Shown here one piece after another: positions 29,885 through 41,662 of a stretch of 64,000 nucleotides of DNA. The position numbers and the translations under genes are program-made. The DNA comes from Fragilariopsis cylindrus CCMP1102 (Eukaryota; Bacillariophyta; Bacillariophyceae; Bacillariales; Bacillariaceae), in contig FMBT01000399.1 in NCBI GenBank assembly GCA_900095095.1, positions 62,001 through 126,000 of the forward strand. The letters are read 5' to 3'. Within the stretch, counting starts at the first letter, position 1. Each line of letters opens with the position of its first letter. Below the pieces are notes generated by a model. That model did no database searches. It worked only from the letters and a program-made list of their open reading frames with translations, and was not told the DNA's origin.

Positions 29885-30232
29885 CGCCTTCAGCATCATT
29901 GTTGACAGGATCTCAATACTCCTGCTATGCTATGCTGTCAGTATCAATTTTAAAACAAGCTTATGCAATATGGAAACCTTTAATAGGAACAGGTGGTCAA
30001 TTATTCATTGGAAGATAGGATCTTGATAAGAGGCAACAATAATAGAGATTGAATGAGGACTAACTTACTTGTAGCAATGCGTTGTGTTGTCAGTTGTAAA
30101 CGTGACTAAATTCATTCACGCGAAATGATCGATGATCAAATACCGGTAACAACATAAACACATAAACAACGACGAGTACAACAGACAATAGACATAGGTG
30201 TTAGGACATAGTCTGTGTATTAATCATCAAAG

Positions 30233-32694
30233 ATGACGACCGCCGCGACCGCAGAATCAGATTTAACAGTAGCACCAGCATCAGGAGGAACTTTCCCTCT
30301 TTTGCCATCGACATTACTACAAGAATCATCGTCATCGACGACGACAGCAGAACCCTTTAGCGAAGAAGAACTTTCTAATGATCTTGCTCTTTTCCTTTCG
30401 AATCCTAGCCTGAAGGCAGCCCTTGCCGATGGATCATTAGATCTCGCAAGTTACTCTTCTACCGTAGAGGGGGAGCTGGTTGAGTTAGAGACTAAATGTA
30501 TTGAGGCATATAGGGAAAAGACTACGGAAATTGCAGGTCTTTGTAAAGAACTTGAAAATTGTGATGGTATATTATTGGGCTTGCAAGAAATGTTACTTGG
30601 ATTCCAGGCTGATCTAGGTGGTCTTAGTGGAGATATTCGGAAATTACAAGAAACTTCGAAACGACTGGGAATTCAGCTTCATAACAGGAAAAACGCTGCT
30701 TTCGGGTTACGAGACTTCTTAGGAAAAATCATCCTCAGTCCGCATTTAGTTAATACAATTGTGAAGGGTCCCGTCAATGATGAATTTCAACAGGCTATTG
30801 TTCAACTATCACAACTTTATAGGGATACACACGAAGAAGAAAAACAAGACTGGTCCTGTGGAGAAGCACCGGTAGATACGGTGGCAGGAAAAGAAATGCA
30901 GGAACACATTCAACAACTTCGCCTTGTAGCAGTTTCGCGAATTCGAGATTTCTTCTACAAACAAATGACCTTACTTCGCAAACCACAAACTAATATTCGT
31001 ATCCTACAATCTCATGGACTATTACATTATGCTGATTTGTACGATTTCTTAATGGATGCATCACCTAATATTGCTCAAGAATTGTTCAAAGTTTACTACG
31101 GTTCAATGAGCAAGACTATGTATGCATTATTTCGGACTTATCAGGCACAGCTTATTCAACTCGATGCAACTAAGCATGCGGCTTCGCGTCAAGATGTCTT
31201 GGCGGTAGAAGATGCCTACTTACGAGATTCTATTACAACAAAGGCCAAAAATCGAGTTGATGTCTTTACGCTGGGTAATCGTGCCAATGTCCTTTCCAAC
31301 ACTCACGAAAATCCAATTGTTGCGCACGTAGCTTCGAGTGATCATAAAACTTTCCCATATGAACGCCTGTTGAAGAGCTGCCTACAACATTTAGTGGATG
31401 CTGTTACGAATGAACATGTCGTCTGCCTTCAATTCTTTAAGAGGGACGCATTCGAGGAACTCTTCCGGCCCACTCTACAACTATTGTTGGAACAATTGGA
31501 AAATTATCTTTTTGAATGTTGCGACGCCCTCTGTATTTTGCTTATGATTAAGGTCACTCATCAGTTTCGACGGTCAGCTCAATCGAGGAATATTCATCAG
31601 ATGGATTCATTCTTTGATCAAATTACTCATCTGTTATGGCCAAGACTCAAGACAGTAATGGAATTGCACCTTCGATCGATCAAACAAGGCACGGCTGTGT
31701 CTCTCGGATACGTTCCTCCAAATCTTCATGCTCATTACGTTTCTCGTCGATTTGCAGAATTCACTTGTAGTGTACTTGTGATATTACAAAAAGGGAACAA
31801 GGCACCGCCACCACCAGGGTCTCCTCGTAAAAATAGCATCGCTGGACATACTACTTCTATGACGACAACTCCTGCTCCTCCTGCTACTCCTCCTCATCTA
31901 TCGGAAGGGCGGATGCAAAAAGCTGCCCCTATTAAATCTAGCGCTGGAGACATGCTCCTACAAGATTTGAACGAATTACTGGAGGAATATATTGCGCTGC
32001 TTGAACGTCTTTCAGATGAACACACGGTCAATATTAAGAAGATCGTCTTCATGATCAATAACTTAGACCAAGCAGTTTGTATCTTTCAAGAACGACGAGT
32101 TGCAGGTGGAAAAGAACTGAATCGTATCCTCGAACTTCTCATGCTTCAACGTGAGCTGTTTGTAGAAGAAGAACTACTCCATGGCTTTTCCAAAATGATA
32201 GCCTTTGTTCAGCAAACAGAGCCTAGTCTGGCTACAGGTTCAGCTACTGACCAAACAGTGAATATCCAAGTTGTAGAATCATTGGTGAGAGAATTCGCTT
32301 CTAATTGGAGATCGGGAATGGAGGCTATTAATCGAAATGTCCTAAGCTACTTTTCCAATTTTCGAAATGGTATGGAGATTCTTAAGCAATGCCTCACACA
32401 ACGTAAGTTACATATACATATTGAAGTTTTTATGTACTATACAACTTTTCATAGTGAATGAGATCTTCTCTGTATTGTGACGATCTCCTTTGCTACATGT
32501 TCTTCTAATACGATGTATTGTTTTTTATGTCTTTTCTATCAATATAAATTTGATATTTAGTACTTCTATACTACACGAGATTTCAAGACGTTATTCGCAA
32601 AGTTTATAAACGACAGCCTCCCGCTTTTACCAAAGATCTCGTATCAACCACGACTATACTTTCTGAAATAAAGAAGTATGCGCTAGCGATATAA
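30233..32694 (+). CDS. VPS52: Vps52, subunit of the GARP/EARP tethering complexes
   Basis: Two exons, 30233-32402 and 32561-32694, joined by a GT-AG intron; 767 residues, the usual Vps52 length. Vps52 is a core subunit of GARP (with Vps51, 53 and 54) at the trans-Golgi and of EARP on recycling endosomes, tethering vesicles for retrograde transport. Diagnostic parts: GDIRKLQETSKRLGIQLHNR (coiled-coil start), KIILSPHLVNTIV, RVDVFTLGNRANVL and the conserved C-terminus LTQLLLYYTRFQDVIRKVYK, which is only restored by the splice. A Pro-rich insertion (PPPPGSPRK, PAPPATPP) at about 525-560 is a low-complexity loop. The start ATG has an A at -3. It is convergent with the Der-like gene, 165 bp away. 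Confidence 0.93.
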
Positions 32695-32859
32695 AAAATC
32701 AGAGATTTTTTCGTTTGGAAAAGAATTTTAAATACCAAAGAAAATACTTACTATGATTGATTATGACTTTTTTAATATCTCTATTCTTTCTATAATACTT
32801 TTAGATCTTAGCCCAAAATTAATCACTGGAAATTATTTTTTTAAACTATTAGAAAGAAT

Positions 32860-35070
32860 TCATAACTCGTGGAAGCACGAAGCTGTAGTATGAATTGTTC
32901 TATTTTTGGATTTTCTGCGACTAGTATTTTTCCAATTTTCAACACGCCGTTGAAGACGAGCTTTTCGACCACCAAGACCAAAGCCGGAGCGTTTCTTTTT
33001 ATTCGCGTCGTATGGGTTCACCTTTGAACTTGTTTTCACAACTAACCGAACTGGCATACCATACAGCTCAAATGAATCTTGAAACTGACGCGTTAGATAT
33101 CGCAAGTATGGTTCTGGGAAGCTTTTCACATTCGAAAAGATAATGAAGGTCGGTGGCCGTCCTTTGGTTTGAATGATGTACTTAAGTTTTGCTCGGACAC
33201 CCGCAACATAAGGCGGCTGTAATCCAGTTACAACTTCTGCGAGCCATCGATTGAGTAGTCCCGTCGAGATAGTCCGAGCCCATCGGTTTCGAGCATCCAA
33301 TGCTGCTGGTAAGACATGTTCGATACCTTTACCTGATATGCAACTCATAGGAACAATAGGTATATTACGAAGTATCGGGATTCGCGATTCTATCTGTTCT
33401 CTAACGGAATTGGCAAAATCACGAGAAGTGTATGTACTAGACATTTCAATAAGGTCCATCTTGTTCGCCGCTATGACTAATGCTCGACCTTCATTTAGAA
33501 CAGCATTACAGATTGCAAGTTCTTGTCTTTGAATGAATAATTCCTTCGCATCCAGCACTAGCACAGCAACTTCAGCAACTTTCATAGCTCTCAAAGCATC
33601 TGCAACAGATTGGTCCTCAATTGAATCATCATCCATTTGCATTCGCTTTGTTAATTTTCTAATTCCAGCCGTGTCTACCAATTGTACAAGCTGACCGTCC
33701 CAATCCCATTCGACAGCAATCGCGTCCCGTGTGAGACCAGGTGTCGAACCTGTCAACACACGATCACTTTTCAAAAGTCGATTGACTAATGTTGACTTCC
33801 CGACATTCTGTCTGCCTATTATTGCTATTTGCAATGGTTTTTGGTCTCCATCCTTTCCACTTGAAATTTTCATTACACTATTCTCAGATACTTCGTTTGC
33901 TGTTGTTGTATCAGTATTATAATTTTCTTGGTTATACTTTGCTTCCTTCTCTGTCTTAAGTTTTTCAATCAAAATCGCGATATCTGCCAAACCATCACCT
34001 TGTAATGCTGATATTGGAATTGCATTACCTAAACCTAGTCGTAAAACATCACGGAGATTTTCCATTACTATCGAATCCTCGTCATGTGCCCACGAATCCC
34101 CCTCTAATTTATTGGCTATTAGGGAGACATTTGAATGTTTGCCTAATTTTCGTAACCATCGTGCTGTGATAAGTAAATCTTGACTCACACCTATTCGTGC
34201 ATCCCATAGTAATAAGACCTGACAATTTGAGAATGTATGATTGATTGGAACGAGTACAAGAGAATAATTCCGGGAGGGAGATAGTAATTAGTGAGGAATA
34301 GCAATAGTCGTCAGTTGCGATCGACACGCGAAACGTAGACGTTGACGAATGAATATTTGCGATCGTCATGTCAATGTCAATGCCAATGTCAATGTCAATA
34401 TCAATGTCAATATCAATGTCAATGTCAATGTCAATGTCATCCATTCGACATCATGTTTTCATTTCATTTCGTTTCGTTTCGTTTCGTTTAACGAGCGCAG
34501 CATACGTACTAGATCACTTTTCTTTGCTGCTTCTAAAGTTTGTTCCATCATCGCACGTTCTAGAGCATGTTTTTCTGACTTTGACTTGCCAGCTAATGCT
34601 TGTATTCGATCCCCATCAATACCTGCTGTATCCATCAACGTGAATTCTGTTCCGCCTATTCTTCCCCAACATTCACGCCGATCTCGTGTCGTACCGGCAA
34701 TAGAAGAAACAATCGCATTTCCTTTCGAGGTATGTTTGCTCGAAATCCGTCCCTTGATACCTTCTTTTCCACCTCGGTTCGTTCTTTTGCTACTGCCCAA
34801 TTTATACGCTCTATTTCGTTCTTTACATTGTAGTCTATTGAACAGAGTACTTTTTCCTGCGTTTGGTGGACCAAGAATCGAAACGGTAAAGTTGCTATTT
34901 CGATGATCATTGTTCTTGTTATTATTATTTTTCGTAGACGACGATAGCCAATGTGTTTGAAAGTTAGGAACTGTTGTTGTCGCTATCGTCGTTATCTTTG
35001 GGCAGGAAGGCAGAAATATTCTAGTTCTCCCGGCAACAACATACTGCGTCGTCGATCTCATGCAAAACAT
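32860..35070 (-). CDS. der: EngA/Der-type double-GTPase ribosome-assembly protein, probably organellar
   Basis: Two exons: 35070-34510 and 34218-32860 (minus strand), GTACGT...CAG intron of 291 bp; 639 residues from the first ATG at 35070. Der is a bacterial-type GTPase with two tandem G domains and a KH-like tail that helps mature the large ribosomal subunit. First domain: G1 [10 protein letters not shown]3 DTAGID, G4 NKLE (normally NKxD). Second domain: G1 [10 protein letters not shown]3 DTAGIRK, G4 NKMD. The KH-like tail includes [20 protein letters not shown]. The join restores [20 protein letters not shown]. The first G domain carries an extra loop ([15 protein letters not shown]). A basic, Ser/Thr-rich N-terminus suggests targeting to mitochondrion or plastid; which one cannot be told. 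Confidence 0.9.
34369..34438. repeat. TGTCAA hexanucleotide microsatellite within the Der intron
   Basis: About eleven TGTCAA units with occasional TATCAA or TGCCAA variants, followed by a short TTTCG repeat at 34468-34488. It lies wholly in the 291-bp intron (34219-34509), and the Asp-Ile or Asn-Val ORFs through it are shadows. Confidence 0.9.
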
Positions 35071-35780
35071 TATCACTTTCCTCTACTACTGTAGGCCCTG
35101 GTTTTTTGAAAAATCTAGTATTGAAAGGATTGCACTACGTTGATCGTTAGAAATCGCAATGGAGTATTTTCTTCTTCGGCTTCTTCGGTGTAGAGGAGGA
35201 GAGGAGATGATTGACTTCACATCATATATTTTTAAATTTACTGTACATCATAATTTTGTTTGGCTTCGATTGATTTTACAACAACGAATCACGGCTATTT
35301 TCTCTATTAGGGACTCAGGACATTCAACATCGTCTGTTCTCCTCATACGTTTCATAATATAATATTCACGAAAAAATCATCGGTGACACGAGGACTTCAA
35401 GATACAAATAAAGCGACGACTACGACAAGGAAATACATACCTTACTACTGTACAGTGTAGGACCTATGTCAAACAAAACAAGTGCATAGATTCATTCAAC
35501 TAATCAATCACCAAACTGAGAAGTACTACCATTAGACGAAGCAATATCATACATCCCTTGCGTAGTGACACTTGACACTTACATAACATTGAACCAGTGC
35601 GTTGTGGCGTTGTTTGTGGTTGTGGTTGTGGATTCCCATTATTTTACTTATTGTTTCTGTCATCATTCTACATCGATACCGAATACGGTTGTAAAAGTAG
35701 AATACAATAGGTTCACAGCACAATCGCTGTAGGAGGAATATATAAATTGACATTGGTTTGTAGGAACGAAGCATAAATAT
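35071..35780. other. Divergent spacer between Der-like and TLC-like genes
   Basis: Non-coding 710 bp expected to hold two promoters. Only short, unconvincing ORFs (35159-35362, 35547-35774) occur. No motif stands out. Confidence 0.4.
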
Positions 35781-37910
35781 ATGACAGAAGTGGGGGTGTC
35801 ACTGGCATTGAGACGTCATAGAAGTCTTATTGGTTCTAAAAAAGATTTTGGGAAAACAAAAACGACGACGACTAATAATAACAATAATATAAAACTTGAC
35901 AAGGAGAAACGAAAAAGACGACTGCGATCACCACCGTCACCTAGATTTTCGCAACAATATGTTGTTGGCGATAATGGCATCATCGACAATAATGACAAAA
36001 AGAAGCAAAAATCGAAAAAGAGGAATGATATAATATTGGACGGTGGTGGTCCATCCTATTCATGTTGGAGAATACTCTTTGAAGGGGCGGCTCTCTATAT
36101 ATTCTGTATGGTCCTTCCTAATCTTTTTGGGATAATCGTTCGTTTATACCAAACATTTCTACAAAAGGGTGGTATAATCTTCTATCAGATTATAGGATAT
36201 ATTTGTTCCAAGTCATGGTTAGTCGAATCACAAAGATGTCGAATGTATCTTCTATACCTAAACAACGACGACGACATATCATCAATGAAGTCTTCTGGTT
36301 TAGCACTAGATGCTGGTATATCAGACGTTGCGATTGTTATTTTACTATCATTGTCTATGGCTATAACGCGAGTCGCTCTTGTTCACTTTCTTGTTCCGAA
36401 CTATAGACAACCAAAGCGGTTGGAGGCTTTAGTCCAATGTAAATCAATACACCTATTAGAATTTGCCTATTCAGGGTCGGTAACACCAACAAAGATCACG
36501 CGAATGAAGAGTTTTGCCAACGATAGCGCATTTGTTGATGGAATGCAAATGCCAAACCTTAATGGCAACGAAAGAGAATGTGTAGATGATTATGGTAATT
36601 ATGAGGATGAGGATGATGTCCAAATTGCTAATAGTAACGAGGATGGTAACGACGATGCTGATGTAAACAACATAGAAATTAGACCTATGTTTCCTTCTGG
36701 ATCATTGTCTCATCTAGATCGAAAGAAAAGTGAAACACAACTACACAACATCTCAACGCTGGATCACCAAAGACCAGTGAACGACCAGAATGATAACGAA
36801 TGGCTGTTTGATCATGATGAGGATCAAGGCAATACGACTGCTAATGATCATGAGACTGCTAATGATAATGATGATGCTCCATCAGTATCATTTGGTCTAT
36901 TGACAAGAAATTCTGCACAAAACCTCCAAGCATTACTTGAACAGGCATCTCCATCAGCATCTGCTATCGTAAAACAGCAGAAAGGAGAGGCGAGGAGGAG
37001 CAGTCAAAATAATTCATCCAAAAACGAACCAACAGGAGATAGAATATATGCTGCACCTAAGTACGCTACTGCAGTTTTCCGTCTTATATATTGCCTCGTT
37101 AGTTGTCTAATTGGACTTCGTTATTTTGGATCAGCCAATTTTTGGCCCCCGGCACTAGGAGGAACGGGCAATACTCGGAATTGTTGGGATCTGTCATCTG
37201 TGGGGGTTACTAATATCGTCGATTCTGATTTTGATAGTTCCAATACTGTATTGCGACGATATTATCTCATCCAGGCATCCTATCATGTTCACAGTGCAGC
37301 GTTTCACTTGTTAACGTCTATTCTCCTGTGGTTCGTTTCCAAGTCATCAAAGAACAAGCAAGAATCGTCTCCCAGATTTCTTGGATTCATTCCAATTGGA
37401 ATGTTTACACTATATAATGTCCAAATCTTCTTTCAACATATATTTTTACTCGTGTTGATTTTTGGTACGTTCCTATTCTCATCAACACGACGGTTGGGAG
37501 CGATTGCTATGGTTGCCTTTGATGCCAGTAGTCTATTTTTACATTTGTTACAGCTGGGGATCAACGCACCACATGAAACATCAAAACAAAGAAGAATCGG
37601 GGCGTGGTTTTACTCAAGCCGAAAGTCGGTTATTCTTATATTACATCGATTCCTGGTCATACCTTCATTCTGTTACGCAAGATTTTATGTATTTCCTTTC
37701 GTTGTGTGTTATTCTGCATTGGAAGAATCACAAGATTGGTTACATCAGCTAGAGAATATGCTAATTCCAGGTACAGCTAAATTCATTCATGGATTATTTG
37801 TAATTGCATTCCTACTATTCCTTCTGCTGAATCTAACTTACTTTTGGAGATTATTAAACCATCCTCACGTTACGTATACACTTCAACAACAACAAATAAA
37901 GATAATCTAG
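35781..37910 (+). CDS. Multi-pass membrane protein with a degenerate TLC (TRAM/LAG1/CLN8)-like domain
   Basis: Single exon of 709 residues. Basic Asn/Lys-rich N-terminus, then membrane segments at about 90-120 (ILFEGAALYIFCMVLPNLFG), 180-205 (DVAIVILLSLSMAITRVALV), and at least five more after residue 430. Between them lies a 200-residue acidic, Asn/Asp-rich soluble loop. The motif PKRLEALVQCKSIHLLEFAY before the loop and the later YHVHSAAFHLLTSILLW, FSSTRRLGAIAMVAFDASSL, FLHLLQLGINAP resemble LAG1/ceramide-synthase-type proteins. The Lag1 signature His-Asp pair appears as Phe-Asp (VAFDASS), so sphingoid N-acylation is doubtful. TLC-like is my best guess; it would act in the ER membrane. It ends 396 bp before the convergent LRR gene. 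Confidence 0.55.
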   Translation: MTEVGVSLALRRHRSLIGSKKDFGKTKTTTTNNNNNIKLDKEKRKRRLRSPPSPRFSQQYVVGDNGIIDNNDKKKQKSKKRNDIILDGGGPSYSCWRILFEGAALYIFCMVLPNLFGIIVRLYQTFLQKGGIIFYQIIGYICSKSWLVESQRCRMYLLYLNNDDDISSMKSSGLALDAGISDVAIVILLSLSMAITRVALVHFLVPNYRQPKRLEALVQCKSIHLLEFAYSGSVTPTKITRMKSFANDSAFVDGMQMPNLNGNERECVDDYGNYEDEDDVQIANSNEDGNDDADVNNIEIRPMFPSGSLSHLDRKKSETQLHNISTLDHQRPVNDQNDNEWLFDHDEDQGNTTANDHETANDNDDAPSVSFGLLTRNSAQNLQALLEQASPSASAIVKQQKGEARRSSQNNSSKNEPTGDRIYAAPKYATAVFRLIYCLVSCLIGLRYFGSANFWPPALGGTGNTRNCWDLSSVGVTNIVDSDFDSSNTVLRRYYLIQASYHVHSAAFHLLTSILLWFVSKSSKNKQESSPRFLGFIPIGMFTLYNVQIFFQHIFLLVLIFGTFLFSSTRRLGAIAMVAFDASSLFLHLLQLGINAPHETSKQRRIGAWFYSSRKSVILILHRFLVIPSFCYARFYVFPFVVCYSALEESQDWLHQLENMLIPGTAKFIHGLFVIAFLLFLLLNLTYFWRLLNHPHVTYTLQQQQIKII

Positions 37911-38305
37911 ATATACTGTACCGGGTCAAACGCTAAAGATAGGAATGTGAAGGACGATTAAATATTTGATGTGTGTGTGTGTGCCATAAGAAGCATTAGT
38001 AGAGAAATTCGTTAGCTAACTAATTTACATACATATATACAATACTGTATTATAGTGTGATACAATAATGAGAATAGTTATAGTCAAATTAATGATATTT
38101 CATCTAAATAATAATTTATATATGTATGTAAATTATAATATGTATGTATGCAGTATTTTATGTATCAATTCTTATGTAGTTCGTCATTCTCGTTCTTATT
38201 GCCATTGTCATCATCGACTATGATGCGTGTGTTGTTCATAGAGAATATTATGTTATGTTATATTATATTATATTATATTATATTATATTACATATTCAAA
38301 TATAA
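37911..38305. other. Convergent AT-rich 3' spacer
   Basis: Contains a GT run at 37972-37982 and a TATTA repeat at about 38248-38291. No gene seen. Confidence 0.5.
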
Positions 38306-40011
38306 TTAAAAGCATTGGGTGCAACAAGAAGGTGATTTACAAGTAACAGCCTTCTTACAATCACTTGTTAATGATTTGTATTCATATTCTGACTTGTCAA
38401 CAGCAGAGCATACCCCCTGGGGCATATCACCATTCAACTTGTTACCGTGTAACTCAACAACTTCTAATAATTCCAGTTTATTAAGAGCTACAGGAATAGT
38501 ACCAGTAAGTTCATTGTTGAACAACCAAAGACGGCGTAGTTCATTTAAATTTCCAAGTTCATCTGGAATTTTTCCTGTAAGTGTCGCATTTGCGAGAGAA
38601 AAAGATGCAAGTCCGGTCATCAAACCCATTTCAGAAGGCAAAGTACCAGTAACATCATTGCCATCTAACCACATGGCAACTAAGGGAGAGATTTTAGTAG
38701 AAGAGTAAAAAGATTTAATAAAAAGAAAGACGACAGCAAAATTGTGAGAAAAAAGAACATACTGTAAATTTATTAACCATCACCGTCAGTCAGGCAAAGA
38801 TAAAAGAGGAGGAAATATAACTTACACATATTATTGAATTGTCCAACTTTCAAAAAATCTAAATTGAATGCCATATTATTTCGACGGAGGTAACAATACG
38901 TAAGTTTATCCATTGTTGTGATCGCAGTTGGGAATGGTCCAGTAAAGTAATTCGATTCCATTTCCAAGTGTGTTAATTTTGTCATTGCACCTAATACTGT
39001 ATCATCACCACCACCACCATCTAAATCACCTTCAAAGATATTATAACTTAATCGTAATTTTTCTAAACTCGTTAATGATTTAAATTGTGGTGGCAATCCT
39101 TGATCATGAAATAAATAATTATCATCCATTAATAATGTTTTTAAATTTTTCAATGGAGTGAATGCATCAAAATCTCCATCTCTCATATGCATAATATTAT
39201 CAGTAAAGTCTAATGATTCAATATTATTAGCAATAATTGAAATATCCACAGGAATCTTACCAGATAATCGATTACGTTCAAGGAAGATGGCAGTAATAAC
39301 CTTATCTTCATTACATTCAACACCCATCCAATCACAAGAATGTGCATTCGACATCCAGTTGTCGGCAACCTTCCATGCACCAGGATCTTCAACATGAACC
39401 GATGGAACCATGTTCGTGCTATAAAATAAGCAAGCAAGGAAGAATCGTTGAAGTTTTTCTGTATGTTCCATAGAATTAACGCCCTTATCTCTTGCTAGGA
39501 ATATCATTGCCTGTCGTTGTGGACTATCTTCCCCGGGAGATTCATTTAGTAAAGTCTTGTCTAAATTATGACGATCATATGTATTCATAAGAGAAATCTT
39601 CAGTACAGCTAATATATCTTGATCGACAGTGCTTGCTTCAAACTTGACAGGTGGTACACCTGTACCAAAACTATCATCGTTGTTATTATTTCTGTTGTTC
39701 AAGGAATTCCCACCATTATTCATATTACTACTTGACTCCTTTCCAACACTACCAGCCAATACACCAATTAACACTATCAGAACAACACCACATACAGCAA
39801 CTGCCCATTTATTATTACGAACTAATGCAATAATAGCAGCACGACGATATCTTGGTGATTTTTCATTTGTGTAACCTTCATCTTCAGTAGCTGGTGCCAT
39901 GTTTGTTTCCGAGTTGGGATAATCACCACTATTAGTGGGAGGATAATCAGCGGAATAATCTTCAACATCTTCTAATTGTAGGTCATTGTTATTATCGTTA
40001 TCGTAGCTCAT
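38306..40011 (-). CDS. Single-pass leucine-rich-repeat surface protein (paralogue of 47123-48706)
   Basis: Coding exons 40011-38826 and 38679-38306, GT-AG intron of 146 bp; 519 residues. An additional GT-AG intron at 40046-40180 lies in the 5' UTR, which supports MSYDNDN at 40011 over the longer ORF. Cytosolic acidic N-terminus, then one membrane helix (WAVAVCGVVLIVLIGVLAGS, about 87-106), then a large outside part. It has the plant-type LRR N-cap with the WMSNAHSCDWMGVECNEDKV motif, LRRs of the NxLxGxIPxxL kind (for example NRLSGKIP, NDVTGTLPSEMG, ELTGTIP) and a C-terminal Cys cluster ending CKSPSCCTQCF. No kinase domain. Such type II LRR proteins are common in diatoms and may be adhesion or recognition receptors; the ligand is unknown. 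Confidence 0.82.
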
Positions 40012-40045
40012 GGTGACTTGACTTTTGTTGTATTTATTTGTTTGC

Positions 40046-40180
40046 CTGTAAGAGAAGTTTATTTCAAAGTTTTCACGTGTTACACCCAAAGTTTCTTTTG
40101 TGAAGTAAGGAATAGAGAAGAAGGAATAAAGTTAAAAGTAGTGGGAAAACAATGCGTATAATTACAAACACATAACTTAC
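40046..40180 (-). other. 5' UTR intron of the LRR gene
   Basis: GTAAGT donor at 40180 and TACAG acceptor ending at 40046 on the minus strand, 35 nt upstream of the chosen ATG. Predicted from consensus only. Confidence 0.55.
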
Positions 40181-41662
40181 CGTACAAAGCGAAGAGTTTT
40201 GACAAACAGCGTGAAGATAGATACAGCGTGGAGAGAGGAATTAAATTCAAAAAACAAATAAATGTGAAAGGAAGACAGTCACGTGTGAAAATAGGAAATT
40301 CAATTCCAAGATCCAACGGCTATGTAGAAACCACATACAAAAATTACAAAGACGTGTGAGTCGCCGAAAATCATTATATCGATTACTTACAAGAAAAATA
40401 ATACACACGTGTATTCTTGCGAGCTAGACAAGTCACTGTCACATAAGTAACCAATGTGACACACTTCTTCTTGGAGATGATTCGTGGAACAAAAATGTAC
40501 TGCTGGACTCTAAAATGTTCGAGGTGTGCTTGAGCAAGATTGTTGGCAACGCAATACTACAGTCAGATTTGGCCTTTAGAAGCAGAGAAAAGGCTGGTGC
40601 CGCTGAGAAGGAGGAGTACAAGAAGAAGAATATGGTGGATGAGAAGACAGAGGCAATGTTGGCAGTCTAGTGGAGGGGACCAAAGAGGACCCAAAGAGAA
40701 AGAGGTTGAAAAGGCTGCTGCTAAGATGGCATAGAGGACAAGTAGAAGATCATTGAGCTCCATTGTGGATAAAAAGATAGAGAGAACACCGGAAACCAAG
40801 CCAGGGACCAAAGAGGTGGGGCTATGACAAACATAAGAACTTATTTCGAGTCCCACTTTGGTAAGAACACACTTTTTGCCGCAATGCTTCCACTATCATA
40901 GAAAAGAAGGATGCCTTTGTAGACTACTATACAAAAGATGGCCGCATTGTAGAGGTTTGCCAAGCTACGCATCCCAGCAGCAGGATTCTCAATTGTATTG
41001 AAGACAACTGTGAAATCCACAATATAAGCTCTTGATCAAACATTACTTAGGAAGCACAGATGATCAATTCCTTCTTTGCTTAGTCCATGAAGCTCCCCAA
41101 GATGGACTCAACGTGAATTGTACTATTGAATCAGGAGGACGACAATGGAATCATCATCAATGATGATGATTTATAGTATCAATACTTACCGAAATGACTA
41201 TGAATAGTAGTAGTAGTAGTAGTAGTAGTAGAGTTGTATATTATATTATATTATCATATTTTTATTATGATAGGTAATGTGCAAACTTATCACAACTTCT
41301 CTTACGAATGAACATACAATTTTGAATGACTTAACTTGGTGGGTTAGGTATATGATAGGATGTAATATTCCATACCACATCACATAACATCACATAACAA
41401 CCAATAACATCCCATTTCTCATATCATTATATTCTTAGACCTTCTTGCAGATGTAACGTCTGGTCTTCGTAGGGCTCGTTCGCTTCGCTACCGCAAAATC
41501 TGAATTTTGATTTTCTCACAGAATCAAAAAAAAAAGCTGATCAATAAAATAATTGCCTAAATGATGAACCAAGAAGTCGAATAAGAGCTCTTTTTATAAA
41601 GTTCAGCTGTACAAGTATCAATTTTATTCTCAGAGTAGTTTTCAACTTCATACAGTATCCCA
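40181..41662. other. Spacer with an unclassified broken coding remnant
   Basis: The first part is LRR promoter. Between about 40505 and 41130 the plus strand reads as charged, Lys/Glu-rich fragments (for example EKAGAAEKEEYKKK) and an Asp/Tyr-rich piece (KKDAFVDYYTKDGRIVEV) broken by several stops; the compositional bias suggests a decayed gene or transposon fragment of unknown family. A TAG microsatellite lies at 41206-41231. The last 400 bp should hold the PPR promoter. Confidence 0.4.

Larger units (their letters stand above)
28651..30232. other. Repeat-bearing spacer upstream of VPS52
   Basis: No gene. Contains the foldback structure and outer inverted pair described separately, then about 350 bp that should include the VPS52 promoter. 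Confidence 0.45.

Noticed and set aside
34109-34444. ORF with poly(Asp-Ile) repeat
   Set aside because: Produced by the hexanucleotide microsatellite in the Der intron; splicing removes it.
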